From: Brachionus rotundiformis
Taxonomy: Eukaryota > Rotifera > Eurotatoria > Ploima > Brachionidae
Assembly (NCBI GenBank): GCA_016802295.1
Contig: JAESIW010000166.1
Coordinates: forward strand, 168,201-232,200
Length of the DNA: 64,000 nucleotides
Reading direction: 5' to 3'
The notes under the pieces are model-generated. The model was given only the letters and a program-made list of their open reading frames with translations, made no database searches and had not been told where the DNA came from. Positions 43,197-54,047 of the stretch are shown piece after piece (the stretch's first letter is position 1; every line of letters starts with the position of its first letter). A program made the translations under genes and the position numbers.

Positions 43197-43555
43197 TTTT
43201 AGAATTCAAAAGATTCATTAATGATTATAACTTTATAAATTTATTTCGGTACATGAATAATTATGCACCTTTAATTTTATGAGTATTAGAGATAAGACTA
43301 AAATAGTGCCATGGTATTAAATTGGGCTATGATTTGATTAGGAAATTTTTGATTTTAGCTTTTAACATAATATTCTACCAACTTTAACAGTAATTGCATC
43401 TTGAAGCTTGTATAACAACTTAATAATTTTAAATTAAGATAAATTAAATAACCTAATTAATAGTTAAAATGAAGCCAAATAAAAAAATTTATTTTATAAA
43501 ATATTAGAATAATTTTTTAATACGCCTGGTATTTAACAAAATTTCTTATAATTAT
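43197..43555. other. Spacer between DD3-3-like gene and repeat copy C
   Basis: AT-rich, presumably the promoter of the DD3-3-like gene; nothing recognisable. Confidence 0.4.
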
Positions 43556-44148
43556 GTCACCCTCCTCTTTTCTCAACCGGGCTTGGGACCGGCTTTGGCA
43601 GAGTTATGACGGCCCTAACTTTCCCTAAGAAGCCAGTGGGACGTTCATCATAAACAACGCCACTCATCCGAGCACTTAATGGCTGCGAACTCGGCAACTA
43701 TTTAGACTAGCTTGGAACCACAAACCAAGCGACTTCTCTCTCAATTGAGAAAAAGTCTTAACTTAAGGCTTCTAAAGTTACGTACTGTCTGCAGAGGGTC
43801 AGCTGTACAGCAGATTCTCGCTCCTTTCGGATTCTATACTGGGAGATGGTCGAAGCCAGCGGCGCCCTCATACGACAAGACTTGGACAAAGACCCGTAGG
43901 CCTATGTACCCGCCATACAGCTCTTCTGCAGACTACGTGAAAGACCACATGCACATACGATGCATGTGGCTGCCACCACCCTCCTCTTTTTTCATCAGGG
44001 CTTGGGACCTGCGGATCGGCAGAGTTATGGTGACTGCTTTTTGACTCCATTTTCCTAAAAAGAAAATTTTTCAATTTTAAAAAATGAAATGACTTTCCTC
44101 AAAATTCACTGCTATTTATACCCTTCTGACTTATTAAACTAATTTAAC
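43556..44148 (-). repeat. ~590-bp interspersed repeat, copy C
   Basis: Full-length copy with the same ends as B. On the minus strand it keeps the TATA box, the ATG and the 60-codon MESKSSHH frame unchanged. A few substitutions and short deletions are concentrated in the middle. Confidence 0.88.
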
Positions 44149-44246
44149 CAATTTAACTAATTTGATCATTTGTAAATTAGTAGACCTGAGAGTTACCTTA
44201 AATTTCACATCAAAATTATTTATTTTAAAAAAAAGTCTAAGCTTTA

Positions 44247-44740
44247 ACTGTGAGGTCCCAAGGTAGCTGATTATCAACAACACTTTTTCCACTCTTTTTT
44301 AGTGACATATCTGAAATGGCCCCCACGAATGTTAAAGTTGCGCTTTTTGCAGACGATTTGTGTATCTGGTTCACAAACAAATCACTAAAAATGATTGTAG
44401 TTAATAGCTCAATAACTACATCTAAAATCAATCTCATTCGGAGAATAAAAGGCCTAGAACTCAAAAATTCCTTGGCTCTGGGCAAAATTATTTTCAAAAA
44501 CCTTATCCGTTAAATCTTTGATTATTCTCTCATTCCACTTTGCTGCTCGTCGCAAAAAATATCATTAGATCTGTAAAAAATCCAAAACAAAAATTTACGA
44601 CACATCAAATTCTATCAAATCAAAACAAGAATCACTGACATGGATAACCAGCTCAAAATGGACTTATTAGAAACACGTTCTAAAGTTCTGATCAATAAAT
44701 TTTTATCAAAAAATCAAACCACCAACAATTAAGATCAGAC
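44247..44740 (+). mobile_element. LINE reverse transcriptase fragment
   Basis: The plus strand reads VRSQGS, a stop, then LSTTLFPLFFSDI and VKVALFADDLCIWF. These are the (V)PQGS...LF..F..DI and FADD catalytic motifs of a non-LTR reverse transcriptase. Further on, after frame changes, come KIQNKNLRHIKF and LETRSKVLINKFL, the C-terminal part. It is broken by stops and heavily shortened between the motifs. Confidence 0.8.
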
Positions 44741-44962
44741 TTGTATGAATTTAACTCAACTAATTATGTTAAATAGTTTTCTAAATAACTACAACACCAA
44801 CTTCAGTCAACTGACTTGTTATTCTTGTTATTATTATTATTATTATTTATTTAAGTTTAAGTCACATTGACATTTATATTATAAAGATTAAAAAATTCAA
44901 ATTAAAAAAAATAAAATTAGTTATAGAAATATTCCTAATTTTTAAAGAATTTACACCATTAG

Positions 44963-45718
44963 TCACCCAAAGTCATAATTAACTTTTAATAAATTATTTA
45001 ATACACTATATAGATAAAAAAAATCCTGATTTATTTCCATATAATAAGTTATAATTGATAATACAAATTTAACAGAGTCTACAAGGCCCACTTTGAGACT
45101 TCTAAAACTAAATGAAATCAAAGCTTTTAAAATTTTGGGTTCATAATCTAGGCAGTTGATTAACAAGCGCTTTTCTAAACGCTTAAGTTGTTCACAAAAC
45201 GATGTATTTTTCTTGTCAGAAGTGGTTTGGCTTTCACGACTAAGGTGGAAAACTTCTTTACATAATGAGCATCTCATCAGCTGTTCCAAAAAATAAACTT
45301 TATGCTTAAAATAGATTTCACTAACTGATTCCAACTTAAGCGCATCATACAAAGGACTCACACGGGTAAATTTTTTCAAGCCAATAATTTTTTTTAGTAA
45401 TAAACTCTGTCTTGTGTCCAGTTCACTCAGCATACTATTCGGAATTAAAATGTTGTCAAGTAAATGTCTAAAAATAGACTGGCAAAACTGTTTAAATAAA
45501 AATCCAATCAGGTAAGGATTTGAGACCATTGGTTTGCACCCAAGCCCATATAAAGAATAAAAACTTTTTTCAACTTTTCTCCACTTCTCTTCTATAAAAT
45601 CTGATATGAATGAGTTGCTACCAAATGGAAGACCCAAATACTCAAAACCATCTACATTAGACAATTGAACATTATCTATTACAAACTTTTCTTGGCAATT
45701 CACTCCCAATTTGGTCAT
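44963..45718 (-). mobile_element. LINE ORF2 C-terminal half, open frame
   Basis: A 251-codon open frame, long for such remnants. It begins near the end of the reverse transcriptase domain (GFEYLGLPFGSN, KVEKSFYSLYGLG) and continues through the thumb and C-terminal region (RQSLLLKKIIGLKKFTRVSPLYDAL). There is no catalytic box. It is in opposite orientation to the fragment at 44247-44740, 220 bp away. The retained open frame suggests a fairly young insertion truncated at the 5' side. Confidence 0.8.
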
Positions 45719-45964
45719 AGTAATGTTATATTTTCTTTATTATTTGTTGGACTACAAGAGGCCATTTATTAATAAACTACTAAATTAATTGACAATAATT
45801 TATAATGATAAATTTAAGTGCCAGACATGTATTTTTCTCAAACAGAGTAGTTCCGCAATGTGGCTTTAGATAAGTTCAATGGAATCGACTAATACAGCTC
45901 TACACGGCCAATTGGTGACGATGGGCTCAGACAATCTACATGTTAGGTGTCGCAGCAAGAACTT

Positions 45965-45997
<33 letters not shown>

Positions 45998-46138
45998 TTA
46001 CTGCAATAAATAAATAAATAAATAAAAAAATTAATCTTAAATATTTATTAAACGAATTTAATTGAATAATTTATATTATATATTTTTTTTTAAATAATAA
46101 ACTAAAATATTCTCTTGAGAGGAGAACAAAGAATTAAT
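45719..46138. repeat. Spacer with ACT and AAAT microsatellites
   Basis: Contains about 12 ACT triplets (45964-45999) and then about five TAAA units (46004-46024). Such tails are typical next to LINE 3' ends. There is no gene. Confidence 0.7.
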
Positions 46139-47176
46139 CTATTGGTTTTGCTGGGCCAATTTGGCTTTGAGGGACTCGGGCATGGCCGGCGGTGGTGGTC
46201 TCGGGATGCCCATGACAACTTTGAATGTGTCGTAAATGAACCATTGAAGGGCGGTGAGTGTACCGATCATGATGATACGCGGGCCGAGGCCTTTCCACAG
46301 ACCGGCAAATCCGATGCGTTTGACAGCTGCGGCGGCGGTCAGGCCCTTCTCGTTGTTCAATTTGGAGACAACGGTGTCGGCCGGATGACTGACCACAGCG
46401 CAGAATACACCAGCAATGTAGCCGGCGGCGAATGTGACAATTAGCTGCTCGCCCTTGGAGCACTGCTCTCTTGGCTTTGGCACGACGTGTTTGTAAATGA
46501 GCTCGACTGTGCGCTCGAAGCAGGCGAACTTCATCATGGTGTAGGGAATTTGGCGCATCCACAACGGGGCCAGGCCCTTGTAGAAGCCGCCCAGGCCTTC
46601 GCCTTGGTATATCTTGGGCAAGCCTTCGCGCATAGTGCTGGCGAAGCCGGCCTTTGTTTGCATTCTAACCTTGACCGCTTCGAGCGGCGCTAGACCGATG
46701 TCGGCGAAGAATTCGGCCGAGGCGCTGGCGGCCAAGTACAGCGAGGTGCGCCACAAGAACGCGTTCTCTTCGCCGAGCATGTTGCCGTACAAAATTTTGA
46801 ACAATTCGTAGAAGCCGAATTTGCCAATGCCTTGGATCGAGTAGCCGATGAGTGTGGGCGCCCAGCCTCTGGCCAAGCCGCGCACTCCCTCCTCGGCAAT
46901 GGTCACCTTGAAGCCGTTGCCGATGCTTTTGTACTTGGCCGGGTCGACTTGAATTCGACACTTGACCATGTCGAGTGGCACGACGGCAGTGTGTGTTATG
47001 CCGCAGGATAGAGCGCCACCCACAGCGCACAAGGCGTAGAACTCGGCCGAGCCGTAGACTATTTGGGACGGCGGCGCCGCGGACGCAAACGCTATTTGAC
47101 GCTGGCTGCCCGCCGCTTTGCTCTTGGCAAACGGGCTACTGAAAGGATTCGTCTTGGCCAAGTCGACTATGTTCAT
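46139..47176 (-). CDS. SLC25A3: Mitochondrial phosphate carrier
   Basis: Single exon, 345 residues. SLC25A3 imports phosphate with a proton across the inner mitochondrial membrane for ATP synthesis. The three mitochondrial-carrier signatures are present at the ends of the odd helices: PLDMVKCRIQ, PLEAVKVRMQ and PADTVVSKL. GLARGWAPTLIGYSIQGIGK and YKGLAPLWMRQIPYTMMKF are phosphate-carrier-specific. About 55 N-terminal residues before the first helix (with FASAAPP) act as a presequence. The gene is markedly richer in G+C than its surroundings, consistent with strong codon preference in a highly expressed gene. The long open frames on other strands here are by-products of that composition. Confidence 0.96.
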   Translation of the reverse strand: MNIVDLAKTNPFSSPFAKSKAAGSQRQIAFASAAPPSQIVYGSAEFYALCAVGGALSCGITHTAVVPLDMVKCRIQVDPAKYKSIGNGFKVTIAEEGVRGLARGWAPTLIGYSIQGIGKFGFYELFKILYGNMLGEENAFLWRTSLYLAASASAEFFADIGLAPLEAVKVRMQTKAGFASTMREGLPKIYQGEGLGGFYKGLAPLWMRQIPYTMMKFACFERTVELIYKHVVPKPREQCSKGEQLIVTFAAGYIAGVFCAVVSHPADTVVSKLNNEKGLTAAAAVKRIGFAGLWKGLGPRIIMIGTLTALQWFIYDTFKVVMGIPRPPPPAMPESLKAKLAQQNQ

Positions 47177-47656
47177 TGTTCAATCTAAATCAAATTGTTG
47201 TAGAAAGTTTTAGTACACACGAGAATAAATGCCAAGCGTTGCTTTGTGCTGCATGTATTTAAATCTAGAGCTTAGTATTCTAGTGGAGTTTGAACGCTGT
47301 ACATAATAAATCCTTGAACTCTTTATTTGCCAAGCTCACATAATTAGACATGCACATTCAAAAGCAACACATACACTTATTGTTGTGTAAGCTAATTCTC
47401 CCCTTTGTCTTATGTGTGCACCACACTACAGCTTTAAATATTTTTTCAATTTGGAAATGCTTTGGAAATGGAATCTTGATTTAGATTGTCATGAAGACCG
47501 AGTTACACTTCTTTAATTAAATTTAATAATAGAATATTATTAAAAATTAAAAAAAAATCTTAATAAAATCATTTATTTATTTCAAAATACAAAAAAGAAT
47601 TAAATTAAAAATGAATAATAAAAAAATTAATTTGACTGATAGTCTAGGCCTGTGAA
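47177..47656. other. Spacer upstream of SLC25A3
   Basis: No gene seen. It should contain the SLC25A3 promoter. Confidence 0.4.
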
Positions 47657-48179
47657 GTTCCTTTCAATTCGACCGTTTCAATTCAGAAAAACTTGAATAA
47701 CTTTCTTACACTAAGGAATAATTTAGTTCTGTAGAATGCTTAATTTTTAGCAAATTTTCTTAGTAGTACTAGAAGTAGTAGTTAAGACTGCGTGGCGAGA
47801 TGACTCGCAGGGATGTCCCTCAAAGCGGGCACTCATTTGATATAGATCGTATTTGATTTTAAATGAGTCTACCGTCTCAGAAAAGACTATGTCATCTGGT
47901 AGGCCGTTCTAAAGCAGTTATATCTTGTGTTTTGCTGGCAAGAAGCCATGATCTCACGCCGTACTTGACTTCTCTTCGTGCTGCAAGTTTCTGCATTTTG
48001 AACTCAATCAAAAAGTATTCTCAACAAGTGTGCAATTGCTCTGCACGGTTTTGCAGAAATATATTTTCGAATCAAGCAAAGTTGCTTAAAGATTAGAATT
48101 TTAAAGAACTAAATTATTCCTTGAGCTAAAATTAGTCATTTAAGTTTTTCTGAATTGAAAGGATCGAATTGAAAGGAAC
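47657..48179. mobile_element. Inverted-repeat element, ~520 bp, non-autonomous
   Basis: The two ends are imperfect reverse complements over about 75 bp. The left end starts GTTCCTTTCAATTCGA and the right end finishes TCGAATTGAAAGGAAC. Each end also has the sub-block TTTCAATTCAGAAAAACTT and a shared AGGAATAATTTAGTTCT. There is no transposase. The interior (about 47800-47920), read on the minus strand, gives NGLPDDIVFSETVDSFK, a LINE ORF2 C-terminus, so a LINE piece is captured inside or lay there before. I saw no convincing target-site duplication. Confidence 0.75.
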
Positions 48180-48297
48180 ATAAAAATCTATTTTATACTA
48201 TTTTAATCTATTTAAAGCTTTATGAAATTAATCTAATCAGAAAGGTTAGGACCTTTAAGTGAGGATCCTCAATAAAAATCAATAGAATGTTGTATAT

Positions 48298-48615
48298 TTG
48301 TCTCATAAGATAATACTGCTTTATAATACTTCACTCTGGTACCCTGAAGATCCGAAATTAGAAATTCAAAAAAGGCAAAATCAGGTTTTGAAAATCATCA
48401 AATATTTCCCTTTTAAGACAAGTATCAATACAATTCATAAAGAACTAAAAATTTATCTGATCGATGACAGAGCAAACAAGCTATTTTTGAAATTTGTTGC
48501 TACAAAGCAGAACCATGAATTAATAGCTGATGAAATAAAGGACTATCTGGTTCATAACATCAACAGAAACAACAATATTTTATGTTTTAATTTTTATTTA
48601 TTTATATTATTTTAA
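48298..48615 (+). mobile_element. LINE ORF2 C-terminal fragment
   Basis: The frame reads SLWYPEDPKLEIQKRQNQVL, then KIIKYFPFKTSINTIHKELKI and LIDDRANKLFLKF. This is the region after the reverse transcriptase typical of jockey/CR1 elements (QNxxLRII...T..IHxxLxI...DR). Truncated at the 5' side. Confidence 0.65.
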
Positions 48616-49853
48616 TTCAACTAAATGTCTTCTGGAGATCTGCACCTGTACCATGATTATTGAAATTACCAGAGGCCAAGTCAGGACTTCTATTCTTCTA
48701 TTCATACATCTGCAAAATACACCATTACTCTGATTTTCTTGGAAAGGTGGTCATCTTTACAAAAGTATCAAAAACTTTGACTATCTTGCTCATGAAAGAA
48801 TTATATTAATTTAAATATTTAGACATTCTTTAACCTTAATTTCTTTTAATTAACTTATTTGCACAATTTGACTTCTCAAGAATTCAATTTAAATTGTCAA
48901 TGCTGTCATATCATATATTAATTTTAAGGAAAAATTTAATTATAAAAATAAATTTCTTTTCTTATTTAATTAATTTTCTGCTTTTAATTATTTTATTTAG
49001 GAAAAAAAACTCAGCTTTGTTAAATAGTTTATTTAATTAATAATCACTGAATGATTGAATAATTATTAAAAACAAATAATTGCCCAACTCTTTTTATTTT
49101 TGCTTGTGATATGGTTTATAGATTGGTTTTTGGATATTAAAAAATTAATTAAAAATTATAAAATAACAAATTGATGAGATAAATTGGTAAAAAAAAATTA
49201 TCATTGGTAACGTAAAATTTATTAATGTTTATTAAATTTTTTAACAAATTATTTGTCTTATTAAATAAATTTTAATTGTCATTTAAAAATATTTGAAGTT
49301 TTTATTAATTTAAATACTTTAAAAAGATGAATATTTAACAAAATTTTTGCTTCCGAAACCATTAAATAAATATCTTATATTTTTTATTTTTAAATTTAAA
49401 ATTTTAACTCAATTTAAAGTCAATCGTTGCCAAAGAGTGGTATTGTGGCATTAAAAGACTAACTGAATTAATTTAACAAAAATTCAAATTAAAAAAAAAA
49501 ATTATAAAACATATTTATTGATTAATTAAATCAATTTGGTCGCATTACAATTGACCAAATATTTGCCATTTATCACCAATTTGGCTCATCATTGGAAACA
49601 ATTCCAAAAGATAAACAAATAATTAAAAGTTAAAATAATTTTATTATTTAAAATTATGTAAAATTTAAAATCCAAATCTACCAATGCATGTACATGCACA
49701 CGCAGCCAATTTTGACGCCAATATAAATTACCAAATTTTGTTGAACGCGTTTAGCCCGCTTTGAATGCATAGTTGCAAGCATTCTAATAAACCAGCGTTG
49801 TATTCTTAAGCAAAAAAAACTAATTCTTAATTTTTATTCTCTAGAAGATAAAA
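48616..49853. other. Intergenic, no gene seen
   Basis: Very AT-rich; no coding, RNA or repeat signal recognised. The last 150 bp contain the ATP5F1C promoter region. Confidence 0.4.
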
Positions 49854-50906
49854 ATGTTCGGAGCCGTGAGTCTAATGACCCCAATTTGGTAAGCACCAAC
49901 TGTCAAAATTTATCATAAGTAGTCTAACATTTGTCTTTTAGCACACAAACGCGTGGCTATGCCACCCTGAAGGACAGTAAGCAATTTATTTTAAATTGAC
50001 CACTAATTGGTTCTAAGGTTAGTCTAAATTAAAAGTCAGTATGCGCCTCAAGTCGGTTAAGAACATCCAAAAGATTACCAAGTCAATGAAGATGGTGAGC
50101 GCGGCCAAGTATGCCAAGGCCGAGAAAGACCTGAAGGCCACTCGTCCCTATGGACAGGCAACAACTGTGTTCAACGAGCAGGCCGAGATATCCTCGGAGC
50201 CGGCCGATGTCAAGAAGCACTTGATTGTTGCGGTCACATCGGACAGAGGTTTGTGCGGAGCCATCCACACGTCCATAGTCAAGGCTGTCAAAGCTCTCCT
50301 AGCTGAGGAAAAGGCTCAAAATCTGGACACCAAAATAGTCTGCATTGGCGACAAGTCCAAAAGCATGTTGCAAAGAGTCTATGCCGATAACATTTTGTTC
50401 TCTGTAAACGATGTTGGCAAAAAGAACGTGACCTTTTTGGACGCGTCACTGATCGCCAACGCCATTCTAAACTCCGGCTACGAGTTCGATTCAGGTGAAA
50501 TACTTTACAACAGATTCAAAACAGTTATCTCCTACACAACCACTAAACAACCGTTTTATTCAAGCACTCTGATCAATAGTGCCAAAAACATTGGTCTATA
50601 TGATTCCCTAGATGCCGAGACTCTCAGATGTTTCCAAGAATATCAACTAGCCAGCATGGTATTCTATGCATTGAAAGAAAACTCGACCAGTGAGCTTAGC
50701 TCTCGTATGAGCGCCATGGACAATGCCAGCAAGAATGCTGGTAAAATGAATTAATTAATTAAAAGAGACTATTTTTAAACGTTTTATTTAAAGGTGAAAT
50801 GATTGGAAAGTTGACTTTGTACTACAACCGTACAAGACAGGCTGTAATTACCAGAGAATTGATTGAAATTATCTCTGGTGCATCGGCTTTGGACGCCAAA
50901 GAATAA
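49854..50906 (+). CDS. ATP5F1C: ATP synthase F1 subunit gamma, mitochondrial
   Basis: Four exons, 49854-49888, 49942-49976, 50036-50740 and 50794-50906 (introns 53, 59 and 53 nt), give 295 residues. The gamma subunit is the central rotor shaft of F1. The two 35-nt exons encode the presequence and GYATLKDI. The third begins at SMRLKSVKNIQKITKSMKM, the conserved N-terminal helix. SDRGLCGAIH is the family motif in the Rossmann-like domain. The last exon gives the C-terminal helix (TLYYNRTRQAVITRELIEI) with ISGASALDAKE. All junctions are in phase and reproduce the animal protein. Most vertebrate genes have more introns; here they cluster at the two ends. Confidence 0.96.
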
Positions 50907-51146
50907 AGTCATCAAAATTATAGTTCTATTCGTTTAAGATTTATTTAAATAAAAAAAACAAATAAGGCTTTTTTTTTAAACAATTAAAAAAGAAGACTCC
51001 GATTAAAATTAACTTGGAATAAAATAGATTAATAAGATTTTTTTTATTTTCCAAAATATCAAATTAATTTTTTGTTGGCTGTTGGATAATTTGGAAAAAA
51101 ATTTTGTTCAAAAGCCAGCAAACTTAAATTAAAAAAAAAATGCTTG

Positions 51147-51371
51147 CCCCCTCCTCTTTTCTCAACCGGGCTTGGGACCGGCTTTGGCAGAGTTATGACG
51201 GCCCTAACTTTCCCTAAGAAGCCAGTGGGACGTTCATCATAAACAGCGCCACTCATCCGAGCACTTACTTAAATTGGCTGCGAACTCGGCAACTATTTAG
51301 ACTAGCTTGGAACCACAAACCAAGCGACTTCTCTCTCTTTCTCAATTGAGATAAAGTCTTAACTTAAGGCT
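51147..51371 (-). repeat. Interspersed repeat, partial copy D
   Basis: Matches about 215 bp of copies A-C from the CCCTCCTCTTTTCTCAACCGG end up to AAGTCTTAACTTAAGGC, where it stops abruptly and is joined to a different repeat. The promoter half is absent. A short insertion (ACTTAAAT) sits before GGCTGCGAACTC. Confidence 0.85.
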
Positions 51372-52280
51372 TTTTCAGGTCTAAGTTTCTCTTTCAAATA
51401 ATTTAACTATGTTGACACTAAAACAGATGAACAAAATGAATATGAATTTAAAATTGAGAATTACACTCCTAAGATTGTGGGAATAACCAAAAACCGTTAA
51501 AACAATCCCTTTTTTTATTCGCTAATTTTCAATTTAGAAAACTGAATAATCACAAGTTAGATATGAAAATGAAAAGGATTATCCTACGTTTATAGGTTCT
51601 TCTAAGTTCTAATATTTTATGAACTTGTTGGATAGACAAACAAATGTGGAAAATATGCTGATGATACTAAAATATATTAATAACTATTTCCGTAAACCCT
51701 TGCCTTTTTAAAAGCTAATCAAAAGTGGCTTAGTTCTATCTATGTTGCTCTCTAGTAAAGCATACCTAGGTCTTTAAAAAATATTTAATTTGAAGAAAAT
51801 GTTCTATTATCCAAAGGCTACTTACAAGATTAATATATCCAATTCAAAAAATGTAATCTAATGCTATTGGATCAGATAATCCCCCCTTAGATTCCACCAC
51901 TTATTTCAGATATGATATCTTATATATATCGGTTTTAATGCCTATTAAAAGTCTTCAATTATCCATTTATAATAAATATGTATAGATAAATCCTAATTAA
52001 TATTTCCAAACATCTAAAAATATTTTGAAACTTTAAAAATAAGAGACACAGATAAATGATTTGTGATTAAAGATATTCAAATAAGTTGAACAGCTGATTG
52101 TAATTTAACCTTTGTCTTAAGATTTGTCAAGTCTTATCTCATTTTAAAAAACAAATATCAATAAAATAATCACTAAAAATTTACAAAAAGATCAATTCTA
52201 CCATACATGGTTCAATTTGAAGCTTTACCAACAGGCTAGTGTCCTTGTCATAAAAACTGATTAACACTCTATTTATTTAA
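51372..52280. repeat. Mosaic of LINE-derived pieces
   Basis: At 51410-51600 several blocks (TGTTGACACTAAAACAGA, CCTAAGATTGTGGGAATAAC, GGATTATCCTACGTTTA) recur in the same order at 58585-58775. At about 51652 the plus strand reads GKYADDTKIY, a reverse transcriptase catalytic box. The stretch 51703-51795 is the reverse complement of 15520-15606. At 52214-52280 is a diverged minus-strand tail of the LINE family seen at 24850-25440. The whole looks like nested dead insertions. Confidence 0.65.
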
Positions 52281-52501
52281 GTTAAAAATGAATAAATTTT
52301 TTATGAAACTATTTAAAAAAGTAAAACATCGAAATATTTAAATTAAGGCTAAATTTGGTATTCTAAAGAATATCCAGATTATTAATTGGACCTTTGTTGC
52401 AATCTAAACAAATGTCAAGTTTTATCTGCATCAATTTTAAATTGCTTGTTAGTGTTATTTTAAAAGCAATTTTTCAAAATTTTAAATTATAAATTTTTAA
52501 A

Positions 52502-53302
52502 ATGTTTCTTCGTCCACTGAGACAAAGACAAGGCTGTTTGCTGGCCTTGAAACGTTGCCAGACTACATCGAGCAAAGAAGTTGATTTTAAAACAGATGAT
52601 CTTGGCAAAGAAGAGCTGTCCGAGTTCGAACCGAATATACCCGAGGCAGAAGAGGCCATCGAACAAGCAGAGAAATTCCGCAACTACGTCGAAGCCAAGC
52701 GAAACGTGAGCCGCTTCTCACGAGCCAGTGCTTACAACAAATACAAAAATCTACTTCCAAGCTACTCGGAAGACCAAGCCGATTATTTAAAAACAGCCAA
52801 ATATTATCGTAAGGTTTACGCACAATTCGGAAAGGAGTCGGGCATAGAGGTCGGACTCGCCTGGCCGTCAAGGGCCCAACTGCATCACCAGACCCAGGAA
52901 GAAAAAGAGTACGATTTGACATTGGAGCAAAAGATTGCCATTCTAGTTGAGCGCAAGGCAGGAGAGCTCAGCTCGTATCAAAAATTGGTCAAGAGTACAG
53001 ATGACTCGTTGAAGAAAATGCCGGCCAACATCGACTCGTTTTACCAGCGTATTCAAAAAAGGGAAAAGCTCGACAAGGAAAAGGAGGCCAAAAAGAAAGA
53101 AGTTCTCGACCAGGCGAGAGAATTTTACGGCTACGATGTCGACATGAGAGATCCTAGAATGCAGGAGATGGTGAAAAAATTCCAAGAGGAGAGGAAAATT
53201 GCCGAAAAGGCCAAGAAAAAAGAAGAAGAAAAGAAGCGAGCACAGGCCATTCAGTTACAGCAAAAGTTAAAACAAGCTGACAAAATACTTAGCCAAACAT
53301 AA
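52502..53302 (+). CDS. GADD45GIP1: Mitochondrial large-ribosomal-subunit protein mL64 (GADD45GIP1/CRIF1)
   Basis: Single exon, 266 residues. mL64 sits at the exit-tunnel region of the mitoribosome; in vertebrates it is also known as CRIF1. The N-terminus is basic and acid-free (MFLRPLRQRQG), a presequence. The family core is clear: YRKVYAQFGKESGIEVGLAW, WPSRAQLHHQTQEEKEYD, then MPANIDSFYQRIQKREK and FYGYDVDMRDPRMQEM. After that comes a long charged helix ending in Lys/Glu repeats. There are about 50 more residues between the presequence and the core than in the human protein. Confidence 0.87.
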   Translation: MFLRPLRQRQGCLLALKRCQTTSSKEVDFKTDDLGKEELSEFEPNIPEAEEAIEQAEKFRNYVEAKRNVSRFSRASAYNKYKNLLPSYSEDQADYLKTAKYYRKVYAQFGKESGIEVGLAWPSRAQLHHQTQEEKEYDLTLEQKIAILVERKAGELSSYQKLVKSTDDSLKKMPANIDSFYQRIQKREKLDKEKEAKKKEVLDQAREFYGYDVDMRDPRMQEMVKKFQEERKIAEKAKKKEEEKKRAQAIQLQQKLKQADKILSQT

Positions 53303-53397
53303 ACCAAAATGGAAATAAAATTTAGAAAAAAAATAAATTTTTTTTGTTTTTAATTAAATAAAATTTTTAAATTATTTTTTATTTTTTATTCAATTAC

Positions 53398-53430
53398 CAG
53401 CGGGTATACTCACCACTATATAATCACGGA
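53398..53430 (-). repeat. 5' half of a tRNA-Asp sequence
   Basis: On the minus strand, bases from TCCGTGAT through GTGGTGAGTAT match the 5' half of the intact tRNA-Asp genes (7109, 8229) with two or three changes. The anticodon arm and T arm are missing. It is a tRNA pseudogene or the head of a tRNA-derived SINE. Confidence 0.7.
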
Positions 53431-53569
53431 TTTAAAAAGCCAATTAATACTTTGACCTGAGTGGAAAAGTATTCATGTCAGCCTTAAACTGGGGCTTGAA
53501 TTTTTAAAATTTTTACCACAATTAAATTAAATATAAATAATTATTTAAAACTAGTTTAAAGAGAATAGA

Positions 53570-53955
53570 ATGGTAAAGATTTTAGTTTTTTTCCTGGTGG
53601 CTTTGGCTAATTGCCGTAAGATGAGATAAAAATTAGGAATATAAATTAATTATTGATGATGCATAGAAAATGTGACTAGGAAAGTAGTGCTTGCTCCTGT
53701 TACCAGAAATGACGTATCGGTCAGAGTTTCAGCAATACCACGACTTCCTGTTGACCTTAGAGCTCAAGTGCTGCCCGACGGTGAGTCCAAAATAAGCCAT
53801 CTGTCTAATTTAAGCTTGTTACCACTTTTTCAGCTCGTTCGGTGCCTCAAACCGTTCAAATGAGGCTGCTAAATCCTGAGGCAATGACCAGCAAAGATAG
53901 GCCTGTTCTACTAAGACCTTTTGGAGAAGCTCAAGATGAAAATTTTCATTTAAAA
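53570..53955 (+). CDS. Small secreted protein, unrecognised
   Basis: Three exons, 53570-53615, 53667-53780 and 53834-53955, with good GT-AG sites (introns 51 and 53 nt), give 93 residues. The first exon is a signal peptide (MVKILVFFLVALANC). The mature part is about 78 residues, rich in Val, Arg, Leu and Pro, with no cysteines after the signal peptide. It includes VLAPVTRNDVSVRVSAIPRL and VQMRLLNPEA. The short repetitive pattern of alternating hydrophobic and charged residues suggests beta strands or a peptide precursor. Dibasic sites are scarce, so a neuropeptide precursor is not supported. No family recognised. Confidence 0.7.
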
Positions 53956-54047
53956 TGCTTTTTTAGATTTAATTAATAAAGAAAAAAAAAATTTTTTTAA
54001 CCTAATTAAATTTATTAAATTAAAGCTACGCTAAAAATTGACTAAAT

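Noticed and set aside
46115..47030. Several long frames in other phases over SLC25A3
   Set aside because: They overlap a well-supported carrier gene and arise from its high G+C codon use.
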